Source: an uncultured Endozoicomonas sp.
Lineage (GTDB): Bacteria > Pseudomonadota > Gammaproteobacteria > Pseudomonadales > Endozoicomonadaceae
Assembly: GCF_947495845.1 (NCBI RefSeq)
Contig: NZ_CANMAO010000008.1
Span: 62,001 to 126,000, forward strand
Length of the DNA: 64,000 bases
Direction: 5' to 3'
The notes below the pieces were generated by a model that had not been told where the DNA came from, ran no database searches, and saw nothing but the letters and a program-made list of their open reading frames with translations. Both the position numbers and the translations under genes were made by a program. This document shows positions 17,870 through 26,364 of the stretch, one piece after another (the stretch's first letter is position 1; every line of letters starts with the position of its first letter).

Positions 17870-18181
17870 ATGAAAATGCTTGCTGTTACTTCCTGCCCAT
17901 CCGGTGTTGCCCATACTTACATGGCGGCAGAAGCCCTTGAGAAAGCTGCGAAAGAGAAAGGCTGGGAAGTGAAGGTGGAAACCCAGGGTTCTTACGGAAT
18001 TGAGAACCGTATCGAGTTGGACGAAATCAGTGGCGCGGATATCGTAGTGCTGACCAAAGATATCGCCATCAAGGATGAAGACCGTTTCCGTGGCAAGCCA
18101 ATCGTACGGGTCGGTGTTGCCGATGCAGTGAAGAAAGCGCCTCAGATTATTGAGCAGATTGCGAAAAAACTGCAGCACTGA
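17870..18181 (+). CDS. PTS fructose-family EIIB component (second copy)
   Basis: A 103-residue EIIB whose phosphocysteine lies in VTSCPSGVAHTYMAAEALE; the KVETQGSYGIENRI segment follows. It begins 30 bases after EIIC and is therefore the likely direct partner of that permease. The ATG at 17870 is preferred over a TTG five codons earlier because GAGAG lies at a good distance. Compared with the first copy it keeps the Pro after the active Cys (C-P-S-G), the form usual in FruA/FrwB-type proteins. Confidence 0.9.
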   Translation: MKMLAVTSCPSGVAHTYMAAEALEKAAKEKGWEVKVETQGSYGIENRIELDEISGADIVVLTKDIAIKDEDRFRGKPIVRVGVADAVKKAPQIIEQIAKKLQH

Positions 18182-18195
18182 TAGTGGTAATCTCG

Positions 18196-18216
18196 GGTAG
18201 CCATGGACTGGCTATC
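18196..18216. terminator. Possible hairpin between EIIB and convergent flhA
   Basis: An 8-bp stem (GGTAGCCA / TGGCTATC, one G-T pair) with a five-base loop lies between the EIIB stop and the flhA stop, which converge. A T-rich stretch of only moderate quality follows, so this is a weak call. Confidence 0.35.
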
Positions 18217-18234
18217 TGAGTTCTTCCCGCTCTA

Positions 18235-20331
18235 TTATCCTACCTTGCCCACAATGACGACTTCTTTATTCTCCGGTATCTCATTAAACGACAATACATG
18301 CATGCCTTCGGTGCAAAGCCTTGCATAACGGGCCATGGCTGGACGAATTGAATCATTCACCAACATGATGGGCGGTTTGCCTTCGGCGATCATTTTGTCG
18401 GCAACTTCTGGCAACTGTTGCTGCAGCTGTTCTGCTATGCCGGGTTCAAGAGGAAGGCTATCTGGTGAGAAATGATTGTTTTTAATAGCCTGCTGATAAC
18501 TTTGCATCAGAATCTGTTCCAGCTCAGGGCTCATGGTAATGGCAGGCAATGACTCCTGACTGCCTACCAGGTTTTGAATAATGGCGCGACGCAGCGCTAC
18601 CCGAACTTCTGCCGTTAATTGCCAAGGCTCTTTTTTGTTCTCTGATGATTCCAGAAGGGTAGAGCCGATGGTTCGGATATCACTCACTGGCACATCTTCC
18701 AATAACAATTCCCGGAGTACTTTGGAAAAGATGCTGATGGAGATTTTCTTGGGGATAAGTTCATCCGCCAGCTTGGGCGAATAGTGTCGTAATTTATCCA
18801 CAAGCTGCTCGACCTCATCATGGCCGAGCAGTTCACTGGCGTGTTCATCGATGACTTTGTTTAAATGCGTCGCCATGACACTGGCAGGATCCACCACGGT
18901 GTAGCCAAGACCTGATGCGTGATCTCGTTCACCGGGTTCAATCCACAGGGCATCCAATTGATAGGCAGGGTCTTTGGTGGGCGTTCCGTTGATGTCGCCA
19001 AAGACTTCTCCGGGGTTTATGGCCAGCAGCATACCCGGATCCACCTGACCTTCTGCCACAACAACGCCTTTTAATTCGATGGTATAGGCGTCGGGTTTCA
19101 GGCTTAGATTGTCTTTTATATGGACGCTGGGAATCAGAAACCCCAGTAGACGTGATTGGCTTTTGCGAATGCCTTTTATCTGGGTCAGCAGTTGTCCGCC
19201 TTGTTTTTCATCCGCCAGAGCGATGAGGCGAAACCCCAGCTCCATCTTTAATGTATCCACCGGTGGGATGTCGCCCCAGGACCATGGCGTTTCAACTGAT
19301 GTCGGGTCGGGCTTATCCGATTCATCGGTTGTATCTGAAGCAACATTTTTCCGCAGCCACCAGACAATCAGTAACACCAATGCGCCGAGGCCGGTAAACG
19401 GCACCAGCGGCATACCGGGTACTAAACCCATAACGATCAAAATAGTGCCGGTGAGAATCATGGCTTTTGGGGAAGAGAGCATCTGCTCTGAAACCTGGTT
19501 CCCCATATCTGCGGATTCAGACACCCGGGTGACCATCATGGCGGCGGCTGTGGATAACAGTAATGACGGGATTTGAGCCACCAAACCATCACCAATAGTG
19601 AGCAGGGCATAAACGGAAAAGGCATCCCCAGCGGATAGGTTGTGAGCCAGTGTTCCGATCAACATGCCACCAATAATATTAATGGCAAGAATCAACAAGC
19701 CGGCCATGGCATCGCCGCGGACAAATTTACTGGCACCGTCCATGGAGCCGTAGAAGTCTGCCTCCCGACGTACATTTTCACGACGATCACTGGCGCTTTG
19801 CTGGTCAATAATGCCGGCGTTGAGATCGGCGTCGATGGCCATCTGTTTGCCGGGTAAGGCATCCAGTGTGAATCGGGCAGTCACTTCGGATATACGGCCA
19901 GCGCCTTTGGTGACCACCACAAAGTTGATAATTACCAGAATGGCGAAGACCACGAGACCAACAACGTAGTTGTTGCCGATCACCACTTCACCAAAGGATT
20001 GAATGACCTTTCCGGCAGCGTCCGCACCGGTATGACCATTCAGCAGAACGACTCGCGTCGAAGCAACATTCAGTGCGAGCCGCAGCAAAGTAGACACCAG
20101 TAGAATGGTTGGAAAAACGGCAAAATCCAAAGGTCTAAGTGAGTACACGCTTACGAGTAGGATTAGTAATGAAAGGGCGATATTAAAGGTGAACAGTGCG
20201 TCCAACATAAACGGTGGCATGGGCAAAGTCACCATGGCCAGTGTCATGAGCACGACGATTGGAACCCCCACCCGGAAACCGTTGGTGCGTGCTGAGAGTT
20301 CTCCAAGCAGGCGTTGAGCTTCCCTGATCAT
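18235..20331 (-). CDS. flhA: Flagellar export gate protein FlhA
   Basis: FlhA (698 residues, full length) forms the nonameric ring of the export gate. Seven or eight membrane segments occupy residues 20-320, with the conserved loop containing PGKQMAIDADLNAGIID and RREADFYGSMDGASKFVRGDAMA (quoted in part). The C-terminal half is the cytoplasmic cargo and chaperone docking domain, including DPASVMATHLNKVI and the terminal RLCTEGMHVLSFNEIP. It is the last gene of the unit fliQ-fliR-flhB-flhA, starting 18 bases after flhB. No flhF or flhG follows, as expected for lateral-type systems. Confidence 0.97.
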   Translation of the reverse strand: MIREAQRLLGELSARTNGFRVGVPIVVLMTLAMVTLPMPPFMLDALFTFNIALSLLILLVSVYSLRPLDFAVFPTILLVSTLLRLALNVASTRVVLLNGHTGADAAGKVIQSFGEVVIGNNYVVGLVVFAILVIINFVVVTKGAGRISEVTARFTLDALPGKQMAIDADLNAGIIDQQSASDRRENVRREADFYGSMDGASKFVRGDAMAGLLILAINIIGGMLIGTLAHNLSAGDAFSVYALLTIGDGLVAQIPSLLLSTAAAMMVTRVSESADMGNQVSEQMLSSPKAMILTGTILIVMGLVPGMPLVPFTGLGALVLLIVWWLRKNVASDTTDESDKPDPTSVETPWSWGDIPPVDTLKMELGFRLIALADEKQGGQLLTQIKGIRKSQSRLLGFLIPSVHIKDNLSLKPDAYTIELKGVVVAEGQVDPGMLLAINPGEVFGDINGTPTKDPAYQLDALWIEPGERDHASGLGYTVVDPASVMATHLNKVIDEHASELLGHDEVEQLVDKLRHYSPKLADELIPKKISISIFSKVLRELLLEDVPVSDIRTIGSTLLESSENKKEPWQLTAEVRVALRRAIIQNLVGSQESLPAITMSPELEQILMQSYQQAIKNNHFSPDSLPLEPGIAEQLQQQLPEVADKMIAEGKPPIMLVNDSIRPAMARYARLCTEGMHVLSFNEIPENKEVVIVGKVG

Positions 20332-20349
20332 TGTCTGAAAATCCGTTTT

Positions 20350-21495
20350 TTATTGTTTATCCCACTTATCCTGAAATGCTCTGGGCACTTCCGGCGCTGG
20401 CATGTCTGGTGATGTGGTTATTAATCCGGCCTGATAGTCATTCAGGTGCTTGATATAAGCCAACACCTGAGCCACTGCCACATAAAGCTCATCTGAAATT
20501 TCCTGATTCAGATCGGTGGTGTGATAGACGACTCTTGCCAGTACCGGCGACTGAACCACCGGCCGATTATACTCTCTGGCCACTGCGCAGATTCTTAATG
20601 CTACCTGATCTACCCCCTTGGCCACCAGATAAGGCGCTCTAGCCCGATCCTGATCATAGCGGACAGCGACCGCATAATGGGTTGGATTGGTAATGATGAC
20701 ATCCGCACCGGGCACTGCTTGCATCATACGACGACCGGAGATTTCCTGCTGCTTTTCCCGCAGGCGGGAGCGCACTTCGGGCTGGCCTTCTGATTCTTTC
20801 ATTTCATCACGCATTTCCTTGTGTGTCATGCGTAACTTTTTCAGGTGGCTCCAGCGTTGGAATGGGACGTCAATCAGGCAGATGACAACCAAAGCCAGCG
20901 TCATCACCCCTATGGCTTTAAACAGGTAACCAATTCCGAGAATCAGAGCGGAGCCGAGTGGCATTCGATTCAGGGTTAATAACTCTTCAAAAAACCACTG
21001 GGCACTGAGCCAAAGGCAGAAACCCAATAAAATAACTTTGGCGATGGATTTGATGGCTTCCATCAACGAACGAACAGAAAACATCCGTTGTATGCCTTTA
21101 ATAGGGCTGATGCGTTCGCCTTTGAATTGCAGGAGTTTATTGCTGAACAACCAGCCGCCCAGAAGTAGTGATGCACCAATAGTGGCCAGAACAATCAATA
21201 TAAAGAAGGGATAAAGGCCGGTGAAACCGTTGGATAGGCTTTGTATTAAATGGTCTTTCAGAAAATCTTCCTGACGCAATACTTCTTTATCAAACGTGAA
21301 ACTGGTGGCCATCACACCCTGTAACTGCTCGCTGACCAGAGCGCCGCTCAGCCAGAAAGACAACAGAGTGGCACTGATTAACGCGGCCGTGACTAATTCT
21401 CGGGAACGGGGGATTTGCCCCTCTTCACGGCTTTTCTGAATTTTTCGTTCCGAGGGTTCTTCGGAGCGATCCTGATCTTCTGATTCTTCTGCCAC
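20350..21495 (-). CDS. flhB: Flagellar export substrate-switching protein FlhB
   Basis: FlhB (381 residues) controls the change from hook to filament export. Four membrane segments lie within residues 30-210, and the cytoplasmic domain contains the self-cleaving NPTH motif (VIITNPTHYAVAVRYD) near residue 268. The C-terminal tail ends in a proline-rich stretch after the FlhBC domain. It begins 12 bases after fliR. The N-terminal ESEDQDRSEEPSERKIQKSREEGQ (given in part) is the typical charged lead. Confidence 0.97.
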   Translation of the reverse strand: MAEESEDQDRSEEPSERKIQKSREEGQIPRSRELVTAALISATLLSFWLSGALVSEQLQGVMATSFTFDKEVLRQEDFLKDHLIQSLSNGFTGLYPFFILIVLATIGASLLLGGWLFSNKLLQFKGERISPIKGIQRMFSVRSLMEAIKSIAKVILLGFCLWLSAQWFFEELLTLNRMPLGSALILGIGYLFKAIGVMTLALVVICLIDVPFQRWSHLKKLRMTHKEMRDEMKESEGQPEVRSRLREKQQEISGRRMMQAVPGADVIITNPTHYAVAVRYDQDRARAPYLVAKGVDQVALRICAVAREYNRPVVQSPVLARVVYHTTDLNQEISDELYVAVAQVLAYIKHLNDYQAGLITTSPDMPAPEVPRAFQDKWDKQ

Positions 21496-21507
21496 TCTTT
21501 ATCTCCT

Positions 21508-22281
21508 TTAGAGCACGAACTGTGACAGTGACTCCAACCCTTGACGGGTGAAGTTCAGGAAAATACCGGAGAACCGGGTGCTGACCAGCATCAGAATGAT
21601 CAGTCCGCCCAACATCGTCAGAGGAAAGCCCAGACTGAAAATATTGAACTGTGGCGCAGAACGGTTCATCACCCCAAAGGTAAACGACACAATCAGCAAA
21701 GAGATAATGGCCGGCACCACCATCAGCAAGGCGCTGGCAAACATCCACGACACCATGCCCGGTAATTCTTCCAGCGCGATATTGTCCAGGCTAAACGGTG
21801 CGATGGGAATGGTGTTGAAGCTTTCAATCACTACAGAGATGGCAACGAGATGACCATCGACCGCCAGAAACATCAGAAAGCTCAACAACTGGAATAGCTG
21901 GGAGATGACTGGAATCTGCACGCCATTGATCGGGTCCACCATCACGGACATGCCCAGGCCCATTTGCATGGATATCATCTCACCGGCGGAGGTGAAAATG
22001 GCAAAGTAGATTTGCAGCACCATACCCATGACAAAACCAATCATCAGCTGTTGCAGGGTAATCATCAGCGCAGTTGTCGACAGAGGCTCAACAGCGGGAA
22101 CTGCTGGCAGTAAAGGCGACACCAAAAAGGTAATCGCCATAGCCATTAACAGGCGAACCCTTGGCGCAACAACACGGCTGCTGAACAATGGCATCACCAT
22201 CAACAGGGCAACAATGCGGAATAATGGCCACAGATATTGACCGATCCAGCCGGTTAGCTCGGTGGAGGTGACATCAAGCAT
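21508..22281 (-). CDS. fliR: Flagellar export gate protein FliR
   Basis: FliR (257 residues) is an integral membrane subunit of the FliPQR gate. Six hydrophobic segments are visible, including the first (YLWPLFRIVALLMVMPLF) and the conserved QMGLGMSVMVDPINGVQIPVISQ loop, the signature of the family. Its start overlaps the fliQ stop by one base (TGATG). Confidence 0.96.
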   Translation of the reverse strand: MLDVTSTELTGWIGQYLWPLFRIVALLMVMPLFSSRVVAPRVRLLMAMAITFLVSPLLPAVPAVEPLSTTALMITLQQLMIGFVMGMVLQIYFAIFTSAGEMISMQMGLGMSVMVDPINGVQIPVISQLFQLLSFLMFLAVDGHLVAISVVIESFNTIPIAPFSLDNIALEELPGMVSWMFASALLMVVPAIISLLIVSFTFGVMNRSAPQFNIFSLGFPLTMLGGLIILMLVSTRFSGIFLNFTRQGLESLSQFVL

Positions 22282-22550
22282 CAGACCAGCAGCTCCGGAA
22301 TGATGTCGTATAGCCGGACGAACAGATCCATAAACTCTTGAATCAGCCAGTTACCCGCCAGGCCGATGGTGATCAGCGTGGCGAGTAATCGTGGGAGAAA
22401 ACTCAGGGTTTGCTCGTTGATTTGCGTAGCCGCCTGAATGGTACTGACCACAAGCCCGATCAACAGGCCGGGCATAACAATGACAGTCACCATCAGCACC
22501 ACCAGGGTGAGGGCATCTCTGAACAGGTCGACCACAACTTCCGGTGTCAT
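22281..22550 (-). CDS. fliQ: Flagellar export gate protein FliQ
   Basis: FliQ (89 residues) has the usual two transmembrane hairpin (ALTLVVLMVTVIVMPGLLIG and LLATLITIGLAGNWLIQEFM) and the conserved IQAATQINEQTLSFLP segment. The ATG at 22550 is chosen because AAAGGAAGAA lies just upstream and family proteins start MTPE; a longer reading frame adds 17 unrelated residues. It opens the minus-strand export-gate operon, divergent from flagellin. Confidence 0.95.
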   Translation of the reverse strand: MTPEVVVDLFRDALTLVVLMVTVIVMPGLLIGLVVSTIQAATQINEQTLSFLPRLLATLITIGLAGNWLIQEFMDLFVRLYDIIPELLV

Positions 22551-22587
22551 GGGTTCTTCCTTTTGTATTGAATTTTTGCCCGCTGAT

Positions 22588-22669
22588 CGGTAACCCTTCA
22601 AGGTTGCCGCTGATCACTTCTGATGAGTTGGCGGGCTTTATTGTCGGCAATCCCTTTGGGATTACCGAC
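22588..22669. other. Structured intergenic region between fliQ and fliC (about 300 bases without a gene)
   Basis: The 304 bases between the divergent fliQ and fliC starts contain two hairpins: CGGTAACC/GGTTGCCG (22588-22609) and a 12-bp stem GTCGGCAATCCC/GGGATTACCGAC with loop TTT (22643-22669). An outer GCCCGC/GCGGGC pairing could enclose the first. They would lie in the leader of the fliQ transcript. The rest of the interval is AT-rich and holds the flagellin promoter. Confidence 0.5.
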
Positions 22670-22740
22670 CTACGAATTCCTATAGATATATAAAATCATT
22701 TTTTTACTCTTAAAACGACTGAAAAAAAGCATTAATTGAT

Positions 22741-22768
22741 TTAAGTGAAAGTCAAAGGCCTCCGAATA
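22741..22768 (+). promoter_or_regulatory. Candidate sigma28 promoter of flagellin
   Basis: TTAAGTGA (22741-22748) and TCCGAATA (22761-22768) are separated by 12 bases and partly match the FliA consensus TAAAGTTT-N11-GCCGATAA (about five of eight in each box). It is 87 bases before the flagellin ATG, and a cognate FliA is encoded downstream. The match is imperfect. Confidence 0.4.
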
Positions 22769-22854
22769 GTGGGGATCAGCGATTCTTTGCGACGGAAAAA
22801 GACGAAGTACGCTGAATTCAATAGCGAACAATCCATGGATGGAGATATAACAAA

Positions 22855-24084
22855 ATGGCAATGACCGTTAACACCAACGTCTTCTCTCTTAATGCTCAGC
22901 GTCAGCTGATGAGCACTGAAAGCGGACTTCAGACTTCTATGCAACGCCTGTCTTCAGGCTTGAGAATCAACAGCGCCAAGGACGATGCGGCTGGTTTGCA
23001 GATTGCTAACCGTTTGCAAGCTCAGGCCAGTGGTCTTTCAGTGGCTATTCGTAACGGCAGTGATGGCATCTCCCTTGCCCAGACTGCGGAAGGTGCGTTG
23101 AATGAGTCTACTGCGATTCTCCAGAGAATGCGGGATTTGGCGCTTCAGGCTTCTAACGATTCCAACGGAGCTTCTGAACGTACTGCATTGAATGATGAGG
23201 TAACTGCACTTAAATCTGAACTTGATAGAATTTCTAACACCACAACATTTGGTGGTGTTCAATTATTGGATGGAAGCTTCACCAGCAAAAGCTTTCAAGT
23301 AGGTGCTACTGCAACGGCTAACGATAAAATTACCTTTAGTATTGGGTCAGCTCGCTCATCTGACCTTGGTAGTGGTAGTGGTGTTACAGCAGGTACCAAA
23401 ATAGCCACACTAGATAATGGTTCAATCGTCCACGGCAGCCGTGCAGGTGAAACATTGACGGTTGATTTTGATGGCGCTGCAACGGGTATTACTACAGAAA
23501 CTGTTGCTATAGCAGCCTCAGATACCGCTTCAGATATTGCAGCCAAGTTCAATGATGTTTTTGCAGCTAAAGTTGCAGCGGGTGATATAAACGAGGGAGA
23601 TCTGGCTGCTGTAGTTGAAGGTGATGGCAATGTCTCCATCGTGAGAGGAACAGGATTTGCAACGGCTGCTAACTTTACGCTGGCAACTGATGCTACTGGT
23701 GGAGCTTTAGGTGTACTCGGTGATTCCGGGAGCGTTACAGGCCTTACAGGAGCGGATAATGGTTCTGCTGATAATATAAATGGTGTATCCCTTACAAATG
23801 CTGCAGATGCTGATAACGCAGTGAGCATCATAGATCAAGCTCTGAAGGAAGTAGATTCCGAACGAGCAGGCCTCGGTGCCATCCAGAATCGTCTGACTTC
23901 CACCATAAACAACCTGGCAAATATCCGTGAAAACGTAACGGCTTCCAAGTCTCGTATTATGGATACCGACTTTGCCATGGAAACTGCCAACCTGAGTAAG
24001 TATCAGGTAATGCAGCAGGCAGGTACTGCCATCCTGAGTCAGGCCAATGCCATGTCTCAAAACGTGCTGGCTCTGCTCCGTTAA
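22855..24084 (+). CDS. fliC: Flagellin (LafA-type)
   Basis: A 409-residue flagellin, the filament subunit. The conserved N-terminal D0/D1 region ([14 protein letters not shown] ... [25 protein letters not shown], in part) and C-terminal D1/D0 region ([17 protein letters not shown] ... [13 protein letters not shown]) are intact, and the central 150 residues are variable, Ala/Gly/Asp-rich and Cys-free, forming the surface-exposed D2. Only one flagellin gene is in the window. Its position directly ahead of fliD-fliS-fliT-fliK-fliL-fliA-motA-motB is the lateral-flagellar order (lafA first). A strong terminator follows. Confidence 0.95.
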   Translation: MAMTVNTNVFSLNAQRQLMSTESGLQTSMQRLSSGLRINSAKDDAAGLQIANRLQAQASGLSVAIRNGSDGISLAQTAEGALNESTAILQRMRDLALQASNDSNGASERTALNDEVTALKSELDRISNTTTFGGVQLLDGSFTSKSFQVGATATANDKITFSIGSARSSDLGSGSGVTAGTKIATLDNGSIVHGSRAGETLTVDFDGAATGITTETVAIAASDTASDIAAKFNDVFAAKVAAGDINEGDLAAVVEGDGNVSIVRGTGFATAANFTLATDATGGALGVLGDSGSVTGLTGADNGSADNINGVSLTNAADADNAVSIIDQALKEVDSERAGLGAIQNRLTSTINNLANIRENVTASKSRIMDTDFAMETANLSKYQVMQQAGTAILSQANAMSQNVLALLR

Positions 24085-24120
24085 TTTGACGGTTGCTGTG
24101 CAGTCAACAACGGTTGGCAC

Positions 24121-24153
24121 ATAAAGAAAGGGAGCTTGTCTCCCTTTCTTTAT
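24121..24153 (+). terminator. Rho-independent-type terminator after flagellin
   Basis: A perfect 14-bp stem (ATAAAGAAAGGGAG / CTCCCTTTCTTTAT) with a five-base loop begins 36 bases after the fliC stop. The T-rich 3' arm can serve as the U tract. It would limit read-through from the highly expressed flagellin gene into fliD. Confidence 0.85.
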
Positions 24154-24175
24154 GTTTGATAAATAACGCCGACAG
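24149..24175 (+). promoter_or_regulatory. Possible sigma28 promoter of fliD operon
   Basis: GCCGACAG (24168-24175) matches the FliA -10 consensus GCCGATAA at six of eight bases; the -35 equivalent TTTATGTT, 11 bases upstream, is weak. It lies 30 bases before fliD and after the fliC terminator, where a new promoter would be needed. Confidence 0.3.
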
Positions 24176-24205
24176 GAATATTACTCAAATAATCAGAGGC
24201 TGATT

Positions 24206-25558
24206 ATGTTCAGTGTTTCAGGTCTCTATTCCGGTTTGGATGTGAACTCCATGGTGAATGCTCTGGTTAATGCCGAGCGAGCGCCCATTGAGTCGCGGCT
24301 TAACCGCAATGAACAGTCTTACACCCTTGAACTGACTGCCGTTGGGCAGTTGAAGTCGTCGTTGAGTTCGTTTCAGAGTTCTCTGCAACGTCTTAATTCG
24401 ATTGACAACTTTAGCCAGCGCGCTGCCAGTATCAGTGATGAGTCAGTTATTACTGCCTCGGTAAACAACAATGCCGTGGCTGGCAGTTATACGTTCACGG
24501 TTGATCAATTAGCTTCCCGTCATCAATTGGCTTCAGAAGGTGTGGCAGAGAGCGAAACCATCGGAACCGGCACCGCCAGTTTTACCGTTAACGGCGAAAC
24601 GTTTTCCGTCGCACTGGCGTCGGGTGACGATACGTTGACAGGGCTACGGGACGCCATAAATAACGCCGAAAACAATGCCACCATTAAAGCCGCCATTATC
24701 AACGACAATGGTCAGCAGCGTTTAATGTTGAATAGCCTTGAAAGTGGGACAGACAACGCCGTTAGTATGGATCTCAGTGGTTTAACCGGTGGCACTGTTT
24801 CTTTGGGAACGTTCACCGAATTACAGCCTGCCCAGAATGCCAGTATTCGATTTGGCAGTGGCGCATCGGCCATCACCATTTCTTCATCAGATAATACGTT
24901 GGAAGAGGTGATAGATGGTGTGACTCTGAATCTCAAAGCAGTGTCAGCATTACCCATTACTCTGGATATATCTCAGGATAAAGGCAGCGTAAGCTCCGCT
25001 ATCCAATCCTTCGCTGATACTTGGAATAGTCTGAAATCGACCTTCAGTGATCTTACCGGCTACAACGGCGTGAGCGCCGGAACATTAAACGGCGATGCGC
25101 AGACACGTCTGCTGGAATCCCAGTTGCGCAGGGAGTTAAGCAATCTCTTTGGTGAAAGTGGTGATCCTTTCCGCTCACTAGGCGACTTGGGATTGGAAAC
25201 GACTCAAACCGGCGACCTTACGGTTAATAGCAGTAAGCTTGATGCTGCCCTGAGTGAAAACTTTGATGCGCTGGCGGATATTTTTGCCGGTGAAGATGGG
25301 TTGATGACTCGCCTTGAAGAACGGCTGACTCCCTATCTTGAGAACGGTGGCTCTATAGCTCAGCGGGAAGATCGGCTTACGGAATCGTTAAGCGACATTG
25401 GTGATGATCGTCTTGATCTGGAAGCTCGCCTCGTACGAACTCAAAGTTTCTATCAGCAACAATTTCTGGCCATGGAAAACCTGTTGGCGTCCTTAAGCGG
25501 TACCAGTCAATGGTTAACCAATAATCTGGCTTCACTCAACAGCAGTAATAACCAGTAA
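24206..25558 (+). CDS. fliD: Flagellar filament cap protein FliD (LafB-type)
   Basis: FliD (450 residues) caps the growing filament and assists flagellin insertion. The N-terminal region (SGLYSGLDVNSMVNALVNAERAP) is typical of FliD; the FliD C domain starts near residue 215. The C-terminal 100 residues contain coiled-coil helices (RLDLEARLVRTQSFYQQQFLAMENLLASL, in part) that form the stalk. It starts a gene chain fliD-fliS-fliT-like-fliK-fliL-fliA-motA-motB with gaps of 0 to 30 bases. Confidence 0.94.
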   Translation: MFSVSGLYSGLDVNSMVNALVNAERAPIESRLNRNEQSYTLELTAVGQLKSSLSSFQSSLQRLNSIDNFSQRAASISDESVITASVNNNAVAGSYTFTVDQLASRHQLASEGVAESETIGTGTASFTVNGETFSVALASGDDTLTGLRDAINNAENNATIKAAIINDNGQQRLMLNSLESGTDNAVSMDLSGLTGGTVSLGTFTELQPAQNASIRFGSGASAITISSSDNTLEEVIDGVTLNLKAVSALPITLDISQDKGSVSSAIQSFADTWNSLKSTFSDLTGYNGVSAGTLNGDAQTRLLESQLRRELSNLFGESGDPFRSLGDLGLETTQTGDLTVNSSKLDAALSENFDALADIFAGEDGLMTRLEERLTPYLENGGSIAQREDRLTESLSDIGDDRLDLEARLVRTQSFYQQQFLAMENLLASLSGTSQWLTNNLASLNSSNNQ

Positions 25559-25579
25559 ACACTGAGGAACTGACTTGTT

Positions 25580-25999
25580 ATGAGAAAGCAGGGAGGCGTT
25601 AACGCCTATCAACAACAACAAAAAACAGGTGTTGAAGTCGCAAAACCCGAGCAGTTAATTGCCACGCTATTCAACAAGTTAATGGAAACCCTTAGTAAAG
25701 CCCGTCACTTTATGGAAGCAGAGGACCTGACCAATAAAATTGATCGGATGACGCTGGCCATGGATATTCTGACTGTACTTGAGCAATCTCTGGATCATGA
25801 AAAGGGCGGCGAGCTGGCAGAGAATCTTCAGTCGCTTTATCAGTACAGCATGAAGCGGTTGATGGAAGCCAATGCCAGTAATGATGTCGCTATGATTGAT
25901 GAAGTGTCTGACCTGATGGGACAAATTCAGGAAGGCTGGCAGTCGGTTCTGACCGCGAAAATTGCTCCTGCCAATGACACTATCGCTACCACAGGGTAA
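25580..25999 (+). CDS. fliS: Flagellin export chaperone FliS (LafC-type)
   Basis: FliS (139 residues) is a helical-bundle chaperone that binds the C-terminus of flagellin before export. The family motifs are visible: NAYQQQQKTGVEVAKPEQLIATLFNKLMETL (in part) at the N-terminus and LSLYQYSMKRLMEANASND-type sequence (LQSLYQYSMKRLMEAN) in the centre. It follows fliD after 21 bases. Confidence 0.93.
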   Translation: MRKQGGVNAYQQQQKTGVEVAKPEQLIATLFNKLMETLSKARHFMEAEDLTNKIDRMTLAMDILTVLEQSLDHEKGGELAENLQSLYQYSMKRLMEANASNDVAMIDEVSDLMGQIQEGWQSVLTAKIAPANDTIATTG

Positions 26000-26004
26000 A
26001 TATT

Positions 26005-26364
26005 ATGAGCAGCACTGACACCACAGAATATGAATCCGTACTGAGAGAGTTTGAACAGTCTCTCGAACAGTCGCTTGAGGCTAAAGACTGGGATCGTATG
26101 ATGTCGGTGAATCAGGAGCTGCAGAGATATTTTCAGATTTTGTCAGATGACGGGGTGGTCGGTTTGCCTCCGGTTCAGCGGGCGCTAACCCGGGTGCAGG
26201 TGCTGTTTGATGCGCTGATTCAGGTTTGCATACGACATCGTTCCGGTAGCCTGGCCATGATCAAGCAGACGCAAAACAGTGGTTATGCTTTAGCGCGTTA
26301 TGAGGATGCCAGCAGTCTGAACAGCGAAAGTCATCAACCCTCTGATTATTTTCAGGAGCGTTGA
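26005..26364 (+). CDS. FliT-like flagellar chaperone (LafD position)
   Basis: A 119-residue, helical, acidic protein between fliS and fliK. FliT-type proteins chaperone the FliD cap and can inhibit the flagellar master regulator in enterobacteria. There is no strong motif; the call rests on length, charge pattern (REFEQSLEQSLEAKDWDRM) and position in a lateral-type cluster where lafD is FliT-like. Its TGA stop overlaps the next start as TGATG. Confidence 0.65.
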   Translation: MSSTDTTEYESVLREFEQSLEQSLEAKDWDRMMSVNQELQRYFQILSDDGVVGLPPVQRALTRVQVLFDALIQVCIRHRSGSLAMIKQTQNSGYALARYEDASSLNSESHQPSDYFQER

